DNA of 64,000 nt from Phialophora verrucosa (taxonomy: Eukaryota; Ascomycota; Eurotiomycetes; Chaetothyriales; Herpotrichiellaceae). A program made the translations under genes and the position numbers. The notes beneath the pieces were generated by a model. That model was not told the DNA's origin and did no database searches. It saw nothing but the letters and a program-made list of their open reading frames with translations. The stretch is taken from positions 2,294,001 to 2,358,000 of the forward strand of contig MSED01000001.1 of the NCBI GenBank assembly GCA_002099365.1, written 5' to 3'. Shown here in pieces: positions 9,874 through 22,193 of this stretch; positions within the stretch are counted from its first letter, which is position 1; the number at the start of each line of letters is the position of its first letter.

Positions 9874-11654
9874 TCACACGCCTGTATTGCCCCTTGGCTT
9901 GGGGAGTGGGATCTCTCCTTCCGCCGCCCTATTCTCGATGATAACGCTGTCCTCGAGCTCTTCATCTCTCATTCTGACATCTTCGTCATCAAGAAAGTCA
10001 TCAATTCCGTCCTTGCCACGTTGCATATCGACAGGATCCCAGTCCCTGCCTAGGTTCCCTTCGACATCAGGCTCCGGATGCTGGTAGGAATTACCGTACC
10101 GATCTTTGGCTCTCTCCTGTGCTCTGATTTCGTCCGCATCCGGTTTGACCCATCCACTGCCGGGGGATTCGCCTAGCCCAATGCTGTGATTTGGCTTCAG
10201 AAACGTCGGCCCGTTGCTGGTTCCATACCAACCCTGGTCGACCCATGAGGTGATGCACTCCTTTGCTCTCTCCCCCATTGAATAAAACCCTGGGTTGTCC
10301 CGTGGGAGAAACATGGATACATGTGCTGAGGTCTCATCCGCAGCCTTTTCATTGACTGCTTTGATCCATCTGAAGCCGCTCGGCTTGGATTGGTCCGCGC
10401 CCTGTTTGATCTCCTTGCGGTCGCGGCTGACGTGGACGGGTAGGTTGCAAAATGTCCGTTCTTTTCCTGCTACGCTCTGCGTGATGCCGTATCCACCCCT
10501 GGCCCCTTGGCCGAGGTTAGTGTACAGATTCGCACATCCGCCGCCCCGCTCCTGGCATTCCTTCTCAATGCTTTCAACTCGCTTTCGCAAGTTCTCCGGC
10601 TTAAAGAGTTCGCCCACAAAGAGAAGATGATCACTGGCCCATTTCCATCCAGCGCTAAGCCTCTCCCGCTGCGAGTACAACGCAGCAGCTCCGCCGGCTA
10701 CCACGGCACCGGCGGCGCCGGCAAACATGGCATACTTGCCCCAGGACTGCCATTTAGGGGCAGCGGCTGCGTCCCCAGTAGAGGCAGATACTGGGGCAGG
10801 TAGGGCTCCCATAGGCCTGGACTTTGCAGCGGCCGCAGACGAGACGTTGGGTTCAGATTTCGTGCCCCAGCTGAACATTGACGTCACTTCGTTGTAGGTG
10901 TTGTAGGCATTAGCGACGACTTTATGTCCTCCTTCGAGGCTATGTGCGACCATCCCAGGTGCCAGGCCGAGGAAGGGCGTATCGAAAGCCAGAATGCCTT
11001 GGATGTGTGGGAACATGAAGGAATGGCGGTGCGATGCAGAGTTGCTGTGAGACGGAGTAGGGTGCGACGTGGACGTAGCCGAGCCCAGAGTCGTATTGGA
11101 AGGAAAGTTCGGTCGCTCTGGGTTTTGGGCTGAAGATGCTGCCGGTATGGGTTGCTCGCTTGCCAGAAGGAGGTATGTTTCTCCCGCAACTATGCCGCCC
11201 ATCGAATGTCCAACCAGGATAACGTGGACCGAAGGATCGACCGTAGGGGACGGGGTCGACCGAGCGACCTCGAGGTCTATGACCTTATTCTGCAACCTAG
11301 CATTGGGGCTCTTAGATATCCCACTCGGGCACTTAGGCGCAATAGCAACACTCACCATTCTCGAAAGCGAGCCACACAATCCTTTAAATCACCTTTGGTC
11401 TCGAACTTGGGATATGTCGCAGTGACGACGTCGATATTGGGAAGAGCATGGCTGACGAGTGCCCGCAGATGTTCTGGAAAGGCAGCAAAGGTGTCATCGC
11501 CACCCTAAATCCATCAGTACAAGAACGAGACAAAGCGGTGGTGAGCGTCGTGAGCAAAGTCATGCAGTGGATACTGGTGCGACCGCCTTTTTGCTAGAGG
11601 TAGTCGACTCACCTTGAACCCGTGTATGAAGACAAGAAATAATGTCCTGCGCAT
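9874..11654 (-). CDS. Alpha/beta hydrolase (serine esterase, GHSMGG)
   Basis: Exons 11654-11613, 11504-11356 and 11296-9874 (introns 108 and 59 nt) give 537 residues. The start MRRTLFLVFIHGFK provides the oxyanion-loop HGF (11-13). The nucleophile elbow is GHSMGG with Ser95. FAFDTPFLGLAP-type sequence (GILAFDTPFLGLAPGMVAH) follows, as in DUF676/PGAP1-like fungal esterases. A hydrophobic Ala/Gly-rich segment (AMFAGAAGAVVAGGAAALY), about two thirds of the way to the middle, could be a membrane helix. The C-terminal 150 residues are charged and include a His-rich/acidic region (VSMFLPRDNPGFYSMGERA, then DFLDDEDVRMRDEE). A lipid-ester or protein-ester hydrolase is plausible; the substrate is unknown. 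Without the first two exons the oxyanion-loop motif would be missed. Confidence 0.85.
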
Positions 11655-12230
11655 CCTCAGGGGGCTAGCTGTTCACATCGACCCTGCATTATATGCGACA
11701 AGTGCTCGCCGACCTAGTACATGAGTAATACCATTGCCGCAGTTTCGAGTGTCGTTTGATTCCTTTGGAATTGGGTCTCTCATACCAGTCTCATTTCGGG
11801 TCCAAGTTATTCCGACTCCGATGAATTTTGAGTAGGAAAGTCATCACGTGAACTCTTGGACGGTCTACATGGTGAGAAGCGAAGCCACAGTGAGGTAAGA
11901 GGATATTTAGAGATTTGTGAAGTGGATGACCTCGTGATTTTATTTTCTCCTCGTCTGCTGAGGATCGTCCTCGGCCGACAGGGGCTCAATGTCTATTTCT
12001 GTACAGTTCTTTCGCCTTGGTCGAACAAAGTGTTCAGCCTTTCATATGTTACCATGTTGCCATGTTGCCCTCTTTTCCCCGGCGCCGTATGCAATGATGG
12101 GTGCAAACTATGTGCTTTAGAGCACAGGAGGACAAAAAGCCGGTTCCCGCCACGCTATGCATGTAAAATGAAGTTCACCTCTAGCTAACAAAGGAAAAAG
12201 GGTTGGTGTCCAGACAGGGTCTCGCACCAC
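11655..12230. other. Intergenic between hydrolase and cyclin
   Basis: About 580 bp holding the hydrolase promoter and the cyclin 3' UTR. A plus-strand open frame at 11856-12188 has no family resemblance. Nothing else is supported. Confidence 0.5.
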
Positions 12231-14123
12231 TCAGAATTGATAATGCTGTTGAGCGATGGGTGTCGAAACGTTGCTGTTGTGCCAGCCGTCCTGTTGCAAG
12301 AATGGGAGAAGTCCAGTTCTGCGCTCCGTGCCGGCTTTGCTCAAAGGCTGATAATGAATCTGATCGGATGGGACATTTCTGACCGGTACCTGTAACGCTG
12401 CCGCAGGAGGAGGAATTAGGAGTGTATTGACATGGCGAACTGGTCGATATGGAGAAGTGCGGTGAGTTAAGAAGTACGAAGGCGACAACCCCGGTAGAGT
12501 CGGGGTAGAGGTATTGTATCCGTTAGAAGGAGAGGTATGTGCTGAGGGGTAATTTGATATCGATCTGTGCCCGTCACCTAAGCTTGGGATGGTATTCTGG
12601 AGAAGATTTTGAGGTACTGCGGATATTGGGGTCACCGGATGCGAATAGCCACTGGTTGTGGTCGGATACACCCCTGACATTGCTCGCGTAGGTTGCGCTG
12701 GCACCAGAGGTAGCTGAGCGTTTGAAGGTGGAAGAGAAGAAGGCAACCTCGGGATATCCAATCTTGGAATATCCAGAGAGGTAGGAAACGAGCTCAGATC
12801 CGAGATGCCAGAAGACCGAGTTGGTGACACCCTGAGGCTAGTGGGAGGGTACGGATGATGCGAACTCGCGAGATTGCCATTTTGCCCGGACATCTGGCCA
12901 GCGAAGAGTTGCCTCTTGGCGGGAGGAAGCTCCGCAGAGAAGTCTGCGCTCCGTTTGCGGTCTTGCCGGTATCCCCTTAGATCAACCTGCTGTCGTAGCG
13001 GCGAGTTTGGAAGTGGTAGTGCCGAGGATGAGGGATGCGGTAGTACAGGATAGTGGCTGTTCAAATGGCTGGAAACAGCGTAAGGGCTAACGCTGTGATG
13101 CGTTGAAGGAGGTGATGGGAGCTTGTGAGGGAAACTCTGGCCAGTGGGTGTGACTGGGGTCGGCCCAATTGCTCTGGTCTCATCCACTACAGGCAGCTGG
13201 GAGGCTTTCTGGTAGAACGCGCCCAACCTTCCCAATTTGGCCTTCCAAAGGCTCCACTCTTCTGCCGAGGCGTAGAGATCGTATCTCATGTTGCTGAGAA
13301 ATTCCACTTCCATAATATGGATTTCGGTCACAGAGATGCCAGAAACCTCCGCCCAGGTCTTGTTCGTGTAAGTGTTGTCGTCCAGAAATTTGTTGCCCAG
13401 CATCAGAGCGATCGTCAGCAGTCGGAACTCGCTCCCACGCTTCCCGCTAACAGACGGATTGAATCTTTTGAGCCGGTAGATGAACATCAAAGCTAGTAAT
13501 ATGACGTTTCTGCCCACTTGGGTGGTGCTTACAATCGTGGTCACCCATTTCCGGAACCCGATCGAGGGTATGGCGTCCGGCAGCAGGCCTCTATCCACCG
13601 ACGCCTCTTCGGGCAGACTCTCTGCGTATTGCAGCGTCTGTGAGGTTTCAAACCAGAACAGGCACGTAATTTCTGCCGCAAATTCCGCGAGGCTTCCCTT
13701 GCTCTTGTTCACCGACTCTGGTATCTGTAGGTGTGGTGCAATAGCATTCACTTCCCTCTCATCAGTCCCTCTCCGGTTGTAGAGACTTGATCCGTTCGTG
13801 GGAGGAACCAGCGCGTATGAATTCGATAATGAAGATGTTGTGGAAGAGCTCCGATGCTGCTGAGTAGCATTGGCTGGGTCTGGTAAGCTGTTGTGCTCTT
13901 GCTGGTAAGCTGGAAGAGGGTAACCCGCATAGCTGCTACCTAGCATCACCCCAGGCATGGCTTTCGAGATTGGAGGAGTAGGTAGACCGGTGTTGAAAGA
14001 GGTGTCGGTGTCGTTCCACCTCTTATACCCATACGCAGCCGGGTCCTTGCACGTTGCTTTGAGAGTCGAGTCCGCCCAGTCCAGAGGCCCAACAACTTGA
14101 CGAACAGTGGACATCGACGACAT
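12231..14123 (-). CDS. Pcl/Pho80-type cyclin (Clg1-like)
   Basis: A single exon of 630 residues if started at MSSMSTVRQV (14123). The frame is open a further 67 codons upstream to 14324, but that part looks like leader sequence. The cyclin box lies at about residues 188-300: IGFRKWVTTIVSTTQVGRNVILLALMFIYRLKRFNP, then FRLLTIALMLGNKFLDDNTYTNKTWAEVSGISVTEIHIMEVEFLSNMRYDL. This is the Pho80/Pcl pattern, and the long flanks match Clg1-like cyclins. The C-terminal 330 residues are Pro/Ser-rich and probably disordered. It should partner a Pho85-type CDK in nutrient or morphogenetic control (family knowledge). The 5' side faces a very long gene-poor interval, which is compatible with a long leader or complex promoter. 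Confidence 0.88.
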   Translation of the reverse strand: MSSMSTVRQVVGPLDWADSTLKATCKDPAAYGYKRWNDTDTSFNTGLPTPPISKAMPGVMLGSSYAGYPLPAYQQEHNSLPDPANATQQHRSSSTTSSLSNSYALVPPTNGSSLYNRRGTDEREVNAIAPHLQIPESVNKSKGSLAEFAAEITCLFWFETSQTLQYAESLPEEASVDRGLLPDAIPSIGFRKWVTTIVSTTQVGRNVILLALMFIYRLKRFNPSVSGKRGSEFRLLTIALMLGNKFLDDNTYTNKTWAEVSGISVTEIHIMEVEFLSNMRYDLYASAEEWSLWKAKLGRLGAFYQKASQLPVVDETRAIGPTPVTPTGQSFPHKLPSPPSTHHSVSPYAVSSHLNSHYPVLPHPSSSALPLPNSPLRQQVDLRGYRQDRKRSADFSAELPPAKRQLFAGQMSGQNGNLASSHHPYPPTSLRVSPTRSSGISDLSSFPTSLDIPRLDIPRLPSSLPPSNAQLPLVPAQPTRAMSGVYPTTTSGYSHPVTPISAVPQNLLQNTIPSLGDGHRSISNYPSAHTSPSNGYNTSTPTLPGLSPSYFLTHRTSPYRPVRHVNTLLIPPPAAALQVPVRNVPSDQIHYQPLSKAGTERRTGLLPFLQQDGWHNSNVSTPIAQQHYQF

Positions 14124-17100
14124 GAGTCTGGCCTCTTGATATTGTTCGGAGACGTAGTATGTGGTGTTAAGTAGGGTGAGGTGCTTGTGACGGGTGCGGC
14201 ATGGAGACGTCGACGTCGGACAGAGTTCGAACAGTGAAGTCGACTTCCCTTGCCCTGTTTGAGAAAAAAACAAGAAGACGGTGATGCCCCTTGATGACAG
14301 TGGACATGGCAACAGAAGAGTCAAGAACGTTCAAGTGAGGAGCATGTTGGATGTTTTGGAGTCTTTGACTGAATCGGGGGTTGGAATGAAGGTGAGGTAT
14401 TGAAGAGTGGGCCCGGATGTTTGGCAGAAGTGCAGAAGGCCTTCACCAACGGGGCACTCAAACAGTCACTGCCCGAGCCACGTAAATGCAATCAGAAAGC
14501 AAAAAGGATGACACCACTGGAGCAATCCGAAATGACAGGCACCGTGATTAATGAGTGAATCAACGAGACGCGAAGCAGTCAGCCGAACACCGTCTGTTCG
14601 GCAGCAGGGAGAGTTTGTGGCGGCGACCAGGCAATTGGACCGATGAAGGATGATCTTGTATTTCGTCCATCAAGTCCGCAACAGGCATGATGCGAGCATA
14701 CTTACGCACAAGGCCTTGTCTTGGAAGGCGGTTCGAGGCTCGGCTGTAAAAAGGTGTCAGGGACCCCTTCCACGTCGTAAGTGATGAGCCCGGTCGACCC
14801 AGTAGGTGCCGCAGGGAGACGAGCATCGGATGGAGACAAGACGACGCAAGAGAACATGAGAAAAGCAGCAGTAGTCAGAAGGACAGGCAAGCCGCAGAGT
14901 GGAAGGGAAGCTACGACAGCGGGCTGGGTACACGCGGCATCGGCCAATCAGGGGCGCAACACAGGCACAAAAGATGGAGCGATTGGAAAAGCTGGCGCAA
15001 TGATTGCCAGAGTGGACTAAGACGGGCTGGCTGGGGGGGATAAGTTACAGTCAAAAAGTGATGGGATGTTTTGGATAAGAGAAGGATTGCTAGGATGATG
15101 TTGGATGGGGTGGAAGCACCGAAAAAAGCCAACAGGAGACGGCAAACGGGGGTCCTAGTTTGGCGGTCATGGACCAAGGTCATGCAAGCACTCGGTCACG
15201 GTGATGAGCGATGATGAATCCGTCAACCGCGACATGCCATGGCTGGCGTGCCATGCGAAATGGTCATGACCACAGCTTGCCCGCAGTGAGCCATCCGTGG
15301 GACCACCAGCCAACTGACCGCATTTAGCTCGGCATGATGGCAGCGGCGAACAAATTTTAGCCTTCTGGGCTGTGGCAGGGCAGGTGTTGCAAGTGTGGGT
15401 GATTTGGCCTAAGGACCGGCTGGAACAGCAGGGTAAATTTTGTCGGTGCGACTACTAATAGTCATTCGCCGTCACGTACGAGGTACTCCGTCCGAGCGCG
15501 GGTACTATTATTCCCACCCAAAGGCGTTAACCCTTTGACGGATCCTGACATCGTGAGCGCCTCGAATGGAGGGGGAAGCGAGACAGGGATGGCGGATGAT
15601 GAGTGGAGTTGGGGCCGTGGATTTTGCCATCGCCATCATCGTCTTTTGCCCCCGGAGCCTACTTGTGCAAAAGGGACTAGCAGTGATCAAATGCATGGAA
15701 CAGTGAGCAGCCTGATGATAGACACCAGACACCGCCCACTGCACGCCCCAGGCTGCAGCTTTGTTTTACACGCATGCGTCTCTCCTCCGGACGCCAGTTG
15801 CGAACGGAGCACTCAGGTAAGATCAACTGGTACCATGCAACTTGCCAGGCTGGTCGGGAAGGAAAAGCAACAGCGAAGCTGGGCGTATGCAGCGGAGTCG
15901 GAACAGAGCGCCATGATTAATGCGGACTTAGTGCGAAAGTAGAGAAGGGTCAGGATGGGATGAGAAACAGCCTCCGGCTTTGATGGAACTCAACTTCGTG
16001 CAAGGGATGGGATGGCATGAGTTTCGCAGGACCTGGTTTCTGGCCGCCCTCGCCGGGTCCCGTTACTCCTACCAGTGCCACTTGCGTTGCGCAGCGCTCG
16101 GATTGCACTTTGAAATAGCGACCTGCTAAAGCGTCGGCCTATTGGAAACGAAGATGATGGCGCTAGGAATGAAAGGGGACTCGCGGACCACACGGTCAGC
16201 CTAGTTACAGAAGGCCCCCTCACAGTCTCATCAAAAGTGATGATCGTGACGGGTCTGGGAGGTCGAAGTTGCCAGCTGAATTGGAGCCCGGAGGGTAATT
16301 TTGACGAGTGACAGGTGTGAGCTTTAGGCCCCAGTTTCCCGAGAGGGCTGCCCACCTGTGCGCTTCCTCGGCTGCAGATGCGCAGAGCAAAGCCAGCGCA
16401 ACCCACAGCCAGGCAAGGAAGGCAAAAAATAAGGGCAGTGTGGCTAGCCTGAAAGCAGCCACTCCGTGTCTCGTCAGAATTTCAGAACACGAGACTTCCG
16501 AGGCCCGGGTTTTGGAGAAGCAGCTGCGAGTTGGGGCAAAAGGTCTTGTCCTGTTTGCTAGTCTCGTGCCGCGCGCGACGCCAAAGGGTTGCCGGACAGA
16601 CAACGCGGCCTGGCCGCGTATCATTGGAAGATCGGCCGCTCAATAAGCTGTCGAGGAAGCTCGCATGGCGGCCAGTGTCCAAGTGGTCCGATAGGACTTC
16701 GTTGGCTGTTGCTACCACCTCAGTCACTTGATCCAGGATTATCGACGGACCAAGCACGACCCAACAGGCATCATTCGCTAGTGTGTTTGACACCGCAGGC
16801 TTTGAGCGGAAGATGGGCGGTAGGTGAAGGGGGGCTCGGAGCACCCAGGCAGGGCACAAAATTGCTTCGTGCTGTATGCCTGGCTGACACTACTTCCGGG
16901 CCTAGCACAGAGTCTTTGGTGATGTGACTGGCGCCTAAGCTTAGGGCCTAACGTGACCGAGGAATGCGCGGGAGCCCATTTCGCTAGGCCACTATTCCCA
17001 AACGAGCGCTGAGCATCGCTTCAATGGTCTTGTCTTGATTCTGCAAAAGCAGGCTGATCAAGGACCTTCTTCCCGCCTGCGATGGATCATCTTCACCAAG

Positions 17101-20100
17101 AGAACTGCAGCACCATCAAATCTAGTCAGAGCGTCCGGAAAACTCTGACGAGTGGGGTTTCCGGGAAGTGCAGAAGAAACTTCGCTTGAAGCAAGACAAG
17201 AAGGAAAACATGTCTCGGTGTCTGAACCTCTTGTCAGGATTCATTCTTGACTCTTGTGGATCTTTAGTCATCTGTCGTTTGAGGTGTGGTGCACTTTTTG
17301 CTAGGTCAACGAAATGTTGTCTGCAACTCGGAGAACTAATTTATGCCGCGAATCTGCGAGGAGCTTTTCGAAATCATCGGGATAGACACGAGAATTGCAG
17401 TACTCGTACCGCTCAAACAAGCTTTCAGGCCAGCTTTGCGAGGACGGTGGTAGTACCGATATAATCCGTCGTACAACTGTCCATGTTGTCTGATGAAATT
17501 CCGCCTTCCCATCACTAGCGCTCCACCCCCGTATCGGAGCGAAAACGAGGCGTATAATCTTCGTGGTGGTAGTTAAACCCTGGAGAGGAACGAGCAAGCT
17601 CGCAGCGAGCTGAAGTTCTGAAGTCCTGGTGACATCTTGCTGCCTATGTCGGTAATAGTACAACAGACTGATTTGCAAGCCATGGAAAGAGCAGGTTTGA
17701 CGAGACGAATCAGGGAGAATGCCTACAAGTACTAGAGCCTGCAGGAGCGCACATGGTATCTCTTCCCTGTTGCTTAACGGGATCTCTCGGCAAAGTGTAG
17801 GAAGGATCCGCAGCATAGAAACACGAGGAATTGATCGAGATCCTGCTATGTGTTCCAGGGGATAGCGCGGAGCATGATAGGAGGAGAAGTCAACTATCAT
17901 CCCTTGACCGATCACGCTTTGTACTCGTATGGTGTGCCTGATCAAATGTTGATCAGAGCACCAAGACCACCGCGCTCAGCAAGGTCAGCCACTGCTGTGG
18001 ACTTGACAGCCGATAGCTCCGAGTGAATGATACATAAACGGGCGCGGTCATGATGTACAAATCTGTACCACCAAGCGAAAGAGTGGCGCCGCTTGCGGGC
18101 AACGGTCCGTTATGCATCTTCGTACCCCAGTATTGGAAGCACGGAGTCCTCATCCAATCTCAGACTTATTAGATGTGCAGGTTGTGTGGAAGTCAAAGGC
18201 CAGGCAAACTTTGCAGACGGGTGTCGTGGAACGGCTGAGGAAAGCTGGTTCCAGGCCTGCACTTGTACTCGTAATGTTCTTGTGGCTTGTTGCTTCCTCG
18301 AAGCATTTTGAAGGCGATGGGGCCATGTTTGTTTCACAGTCCGCGACCTCGCTCAGGACAGCATCGAGCGGATTTCCAAGTGCCGCAAATGCCGAACTCG
18401 AGAGCACGTAGCAATGACCGCTGGAGCGTGCAGTACTGTGTAACCCGATAAATACGGCTGAGGTCACTTCTGCGGTGATCATTTACAGCGCGATAACCCT
18501 TTCTGTTGGCGAAACCCCGTCACGACTCATTACGCCCCACGTCAGGATGTGGACAATACGAGTACTTACCGAGTAGAACGGACCCGGAGTCGAACCATGT
18601 GCCCGCTGTTGTCTACTGGCGCCACCAAACCCCGAGTATTTGTGCTTGGTGCAAATCAATAATATGACGGCTTCTGGGTCCGGTCTCATTCGGAGGTGTC
18701 GTATTACTCATACTGTGGTAGAAGTCTCACGAGCTGTTGCGAGCGTGACCATGCTTGACACTTTTCTGTTCTCGGTACTCGTTCACCGGTCCATCGCTGT
18801 TGCACTACTGATCGTCTTGCACTGTCCACGCTAATCCTCTTCCCATTGCCATCCCTTGCGGACACACATACTCGTAATCATAGTCAGACACAGAAACTGG
18901 TGGCAAGGCGTCACCGCGAAGCCAAGTCCGTCGATGACACTCAGCCGACTCCCAAAGCTTTTGGCGATAATTCTCGCGTTCGCTCCAATACGGGTTCAAA
19001 CCCTCCAATCATTTAGCCTCTAATCGCTCTGTGGTCGTCAACCTTTGTTCGTGAGGCCTGAATGCAGCTCGGTGGCTGATGATGCACCTCCTTGCAGTTG
19101 CCTGCACCTGCCACAAGACCCCTCAATTGGGCGAGTGCAACGCGTCGAAGCAAGGAGGTCCTCGATGCAGACAACGTAGCAGTAGCAGCGGCAGTGCTGG
19201 CAGCTTCACCACATCGCTGGTCGGACTGGCCGTCCTTCCTGTCTCACACCTCTTTGCATTTGTGCATTCGCTGGTTCGTGTTTCCGGACAAGTTCCTGAT
19301 CGCAGCAATCACGCACGGCGAAATATTGATTCATTTCGCGCCAAACAACCAGCAAGATCCAACATGTCCACCAGCCATCAACCGAGTATGGCTGTCCACT
19401 CCTGACGGTAACACGCTTGGATTGTCTTCGCGTCGTTCTCGATCCACGCGGTCTTTTCTCTACCTGCTATTTGCTTCAAACCTAATTCTAAGACTCACTT
19501 TGCAATCGGACACACCTCAGTCATTTCATTTTGTCGTTCCACAACTCTGCCGACCCGCAGCCATCCCTGTAAATGCATTCTCAATGTCCCCTTGGGGGTT
19601 CGATAAACTAGGACTGTTCTCCTGCGCCAAACGGTGCTAGGATAGATTAGTTAGGCTCATTCTGGCGTTGCGCCATTCCTGCCTCACCACTCCGTAAAGC
19701 TCCTCTCAGACCCAATTCTGCACGGCACATTCGCGCCCTTGATGCTCCAGCTTTCAGGGCCAAGCGAACTTCGAACGAGCCTCTGGACCAGTGTAACCTC
19801 CTTCACCCTCATCTTGCCGCGAATCACAGGCTGCTCCGCCGGGACCAGTCAACACTTCTCATTGCTCCATTGGGGCATCACGCTGGACCTGCACGCCGGG
19901 CTATATCTCGTATCTGTTTCTCTGGCCTCAAATTCAAACGCCCTTACAGTCCTACTCGGGCAACTTCCGCATTCCAGACGGCAGACTCGAGTCAAATGCT
20001 CGTGGTGATCCTCACACGTCGCTCTTGACTCGGCCCTTCGCGACTCGCACACATGAGAGTGTCAGATCCTCCGGACCATCCGTCGCCACTGCAGCTTGGG

Positions 20101-22193
20101 CTCCCACACTTGCGTCGTTTTGCAAATCCCGAGGTTGACCTACCCCCAGACCGGTGAACAATACAATGTGGCTACGAGAATCAAGTCTGGCGTTCCCTTG
20201 GCTTCAAAAATTGCTTTTGGAAAGCAGTGTCGAGTGTAATCCCTCATGCGGTTTGATGGAGTACTGAGGAGCTTTCAATTTGCCAATGTGCCCCGTGTGT
20301 AGTGTTCAGCAACCCGTCCCCCACGACGACTAGAACGATGCTCGGTTGAGATGAGCTCCCCAATCTTATGCGTACTGAGAGCTTCCCGAATTCCTTGACT
20401 TCCAACTACGCCCCCCCCCGGAAATCGTCTGTCGGCGCTAACCAAGCAGTCCTTGCATCAAATCGCCGCCTAACGCTGTCAATGGCAGGCAGACACCCGA
20501 CCGGAAGAGTGTGCCATGATATGACTGTCTCTATGTAACAGTCATGAAGTTGAAAAGGCTACAAGCATTCTTGTCTGCCTCCCGCTCTTCAAAGCGACCT
20601 AAGCCGTCTGCAAGGTCGGCAGAGTCAGCAGTTGATCAGAGGTCCACTGTCCCAGACGGGGAAGAGATTGTGCCGAAAGTTCATGGTCTACAATTGAACT
20701 TGGTTACCATCAGCGATGCACCCCCTCCGCCAGCTCAGGTCTCGGGTGATAGGCTCGATGCAGAGCCATCTCCTGTCGTCGGCGTGCCACTGCTTTGATG
20801 TGCCTCACATCGGTAGGTGATCGGGAGACGTGGAATTTGCTGCTTCAGCGCCCAGGCAGAAAAATCGGGTTGAGGATTATGTGAACACTATCCGTCGCTC
20901 GACAGCTAACTACTCTGTCTCCCCTCCTTCGACCTGCTGTCTCGACAGGCTCCGGTCAGTTGCGTTTCCTACATTCATTCTGGACTTCTTTCAGTTCAGC
21001 GAATGAGGCAACCATGAGTTGTGTCGACTTAGCCTTGGACAAAATCTCGATCAAGGGCTTGACAGTTTTCTCTATTTGCCTGTCCCAGAAAACGAGCAAA
21101 TACCTCGACTTCTGGAAAAATCCACATACACCGAAGAGGACAGCCGACTGTCTTTCTCGATCTGTCATGTGCCTCCTTGCCATCCTGGCGACGCAATGTT
21201 GAGCCTTGGGAACAGCACTGAGAAATTATTGTGCGAGAAAAGCAAGCCTGCAGTCCCAGCCTCCTACGGAAAAGCTCGATAACCGACGTCGAGATTGAAA
21301 ATGTACACAGTTGAATTGTTTGTGCCTCTTGTCGTCCGGAGTCCAATGGTCTGGTAGCAAGATTCACATGAAAGATAATACCTTCAAACGTGCATGGGAA
21401 AATCGCTCCTCGAGTACGAACGAGCAACGGTAAGGGGAGCGATATGCGGAAACTTGGAGGCCTGATGTTACTTGACTGGCTCAAAAATCTGTGATCTGCC
21501 ATCTTTGCTGCCATTCTCGTTTTTGCTCATGCTAAAATTGACAGTCTCTTTGCGATCGACTCGGACAACGTGTCCGCGATAGCACTCAGCAGACAAGCAT
21601 TCAATGGTCTGTCCCCGATGATAAGACTTCTTCCGATCTCTCGTTTCTTGCCCAATTCTGTCACTCGAAGAGGACAAAACCGCTTTGACATTCCAGTCAA
21701 GACATGAATGTGCAGATGCTTACTTTCCCATTGACACTCCCACTGCGCCGACAGAATAACCATTTCAACTCACAACGATGCTGCTAGGTGCAGCTCGCCA
21801 ACACCGGAAGGAGCCGCAGACAGGGATATAGACGACAAGACTGGGTTTGTCCTTATCCATATTCTGGAAGATAGACCAACATCCTGAATCGTACTCGCTG
21901 CGCTATTTCCTACAAGTTGCGTGTCTTTCCGAGCAACTCCCTCCCTTTGCTTCCTGATACAGCAGTTTCTTGACCTTCTGTTGGGAAATGGATGTTCACC
22001 CGACTGTCCCAGCCCACCGAACTTGTTGTGCTGTCCGGATTCGATTTCCTGCGCATGTCGTCATCCAAGCGTCATCCTGTATAGTTCCACCGCGCTCTCG
22101 ACGGCTTCGGCGAGCTATTCACAGTCGCTTCACAGGACGAGTGAGAATCGGTTCAGCAGTTCTTCCCACGTTGCCATTGCGTGAAACGACAAC
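14124..22193. other. About 8-kb gene-poor interval
   Basis: No ORF here shows recognisable domains or codon-supported exons. The longest open frames (17301-17945 minus, 214 codons; 19092-19640 plus; 20544-20798 plus, 84 codons; 20956-21183 minus, 75 codons with a helical, Lys/Glu-rich look) lack family resemblance. Base composition is normal, not AT-rich, so it is not a RIP-decayed repeat. It may contain a long leader and promoter for the cyclin (which reads away to the left), a promoter for the metallo-beta-lactamase gene, non-coding RNAs or unrecognised lineage-specific genes. Homopolymer C runs occur near 20411. Confidence 0.5.

Noticed and set aside
14124..14324. 67-codon N-terminal extension of the cyclin
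   Set aside because: Open in frame but composed of leader-like sequence unlike the conserved family start. The ATG at 14123 is preferred, although the longer form is not excluded.
17301..17945. 214-codon minus-strand ORF in the gene-poor interval
   Set aside because: No domain, no signal or membrane architecture, odd composition and no clear promoter context. Length alone in GC-balanced DNA is not enough.
18575..18680. tRNA-like signal on the minus strand (GGTTCGACTCC next to GGGTCCG, with CGGACCC upstream)
   Set aside because: The seven-base arms pair, but they overlap the would-be T stem, the spacing is about 100 nt, the T-stem has mismatches and no anticodon arm can be drawn.
18960..19020. 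Possible tRNA 3' half (GGGTTCAAACCC) on the plus strand
   Set aside because: No consistent T-stem, D-arm or acceptor stem forms around it; it is a short palindromic coincidence.
19092..19640. 182-codon plus-strand ORF
   Set aside because: Ser/Leu/Pro-rich translation of pyrimidine-rich DNA, with overlapping frames equally open; looks like chance.
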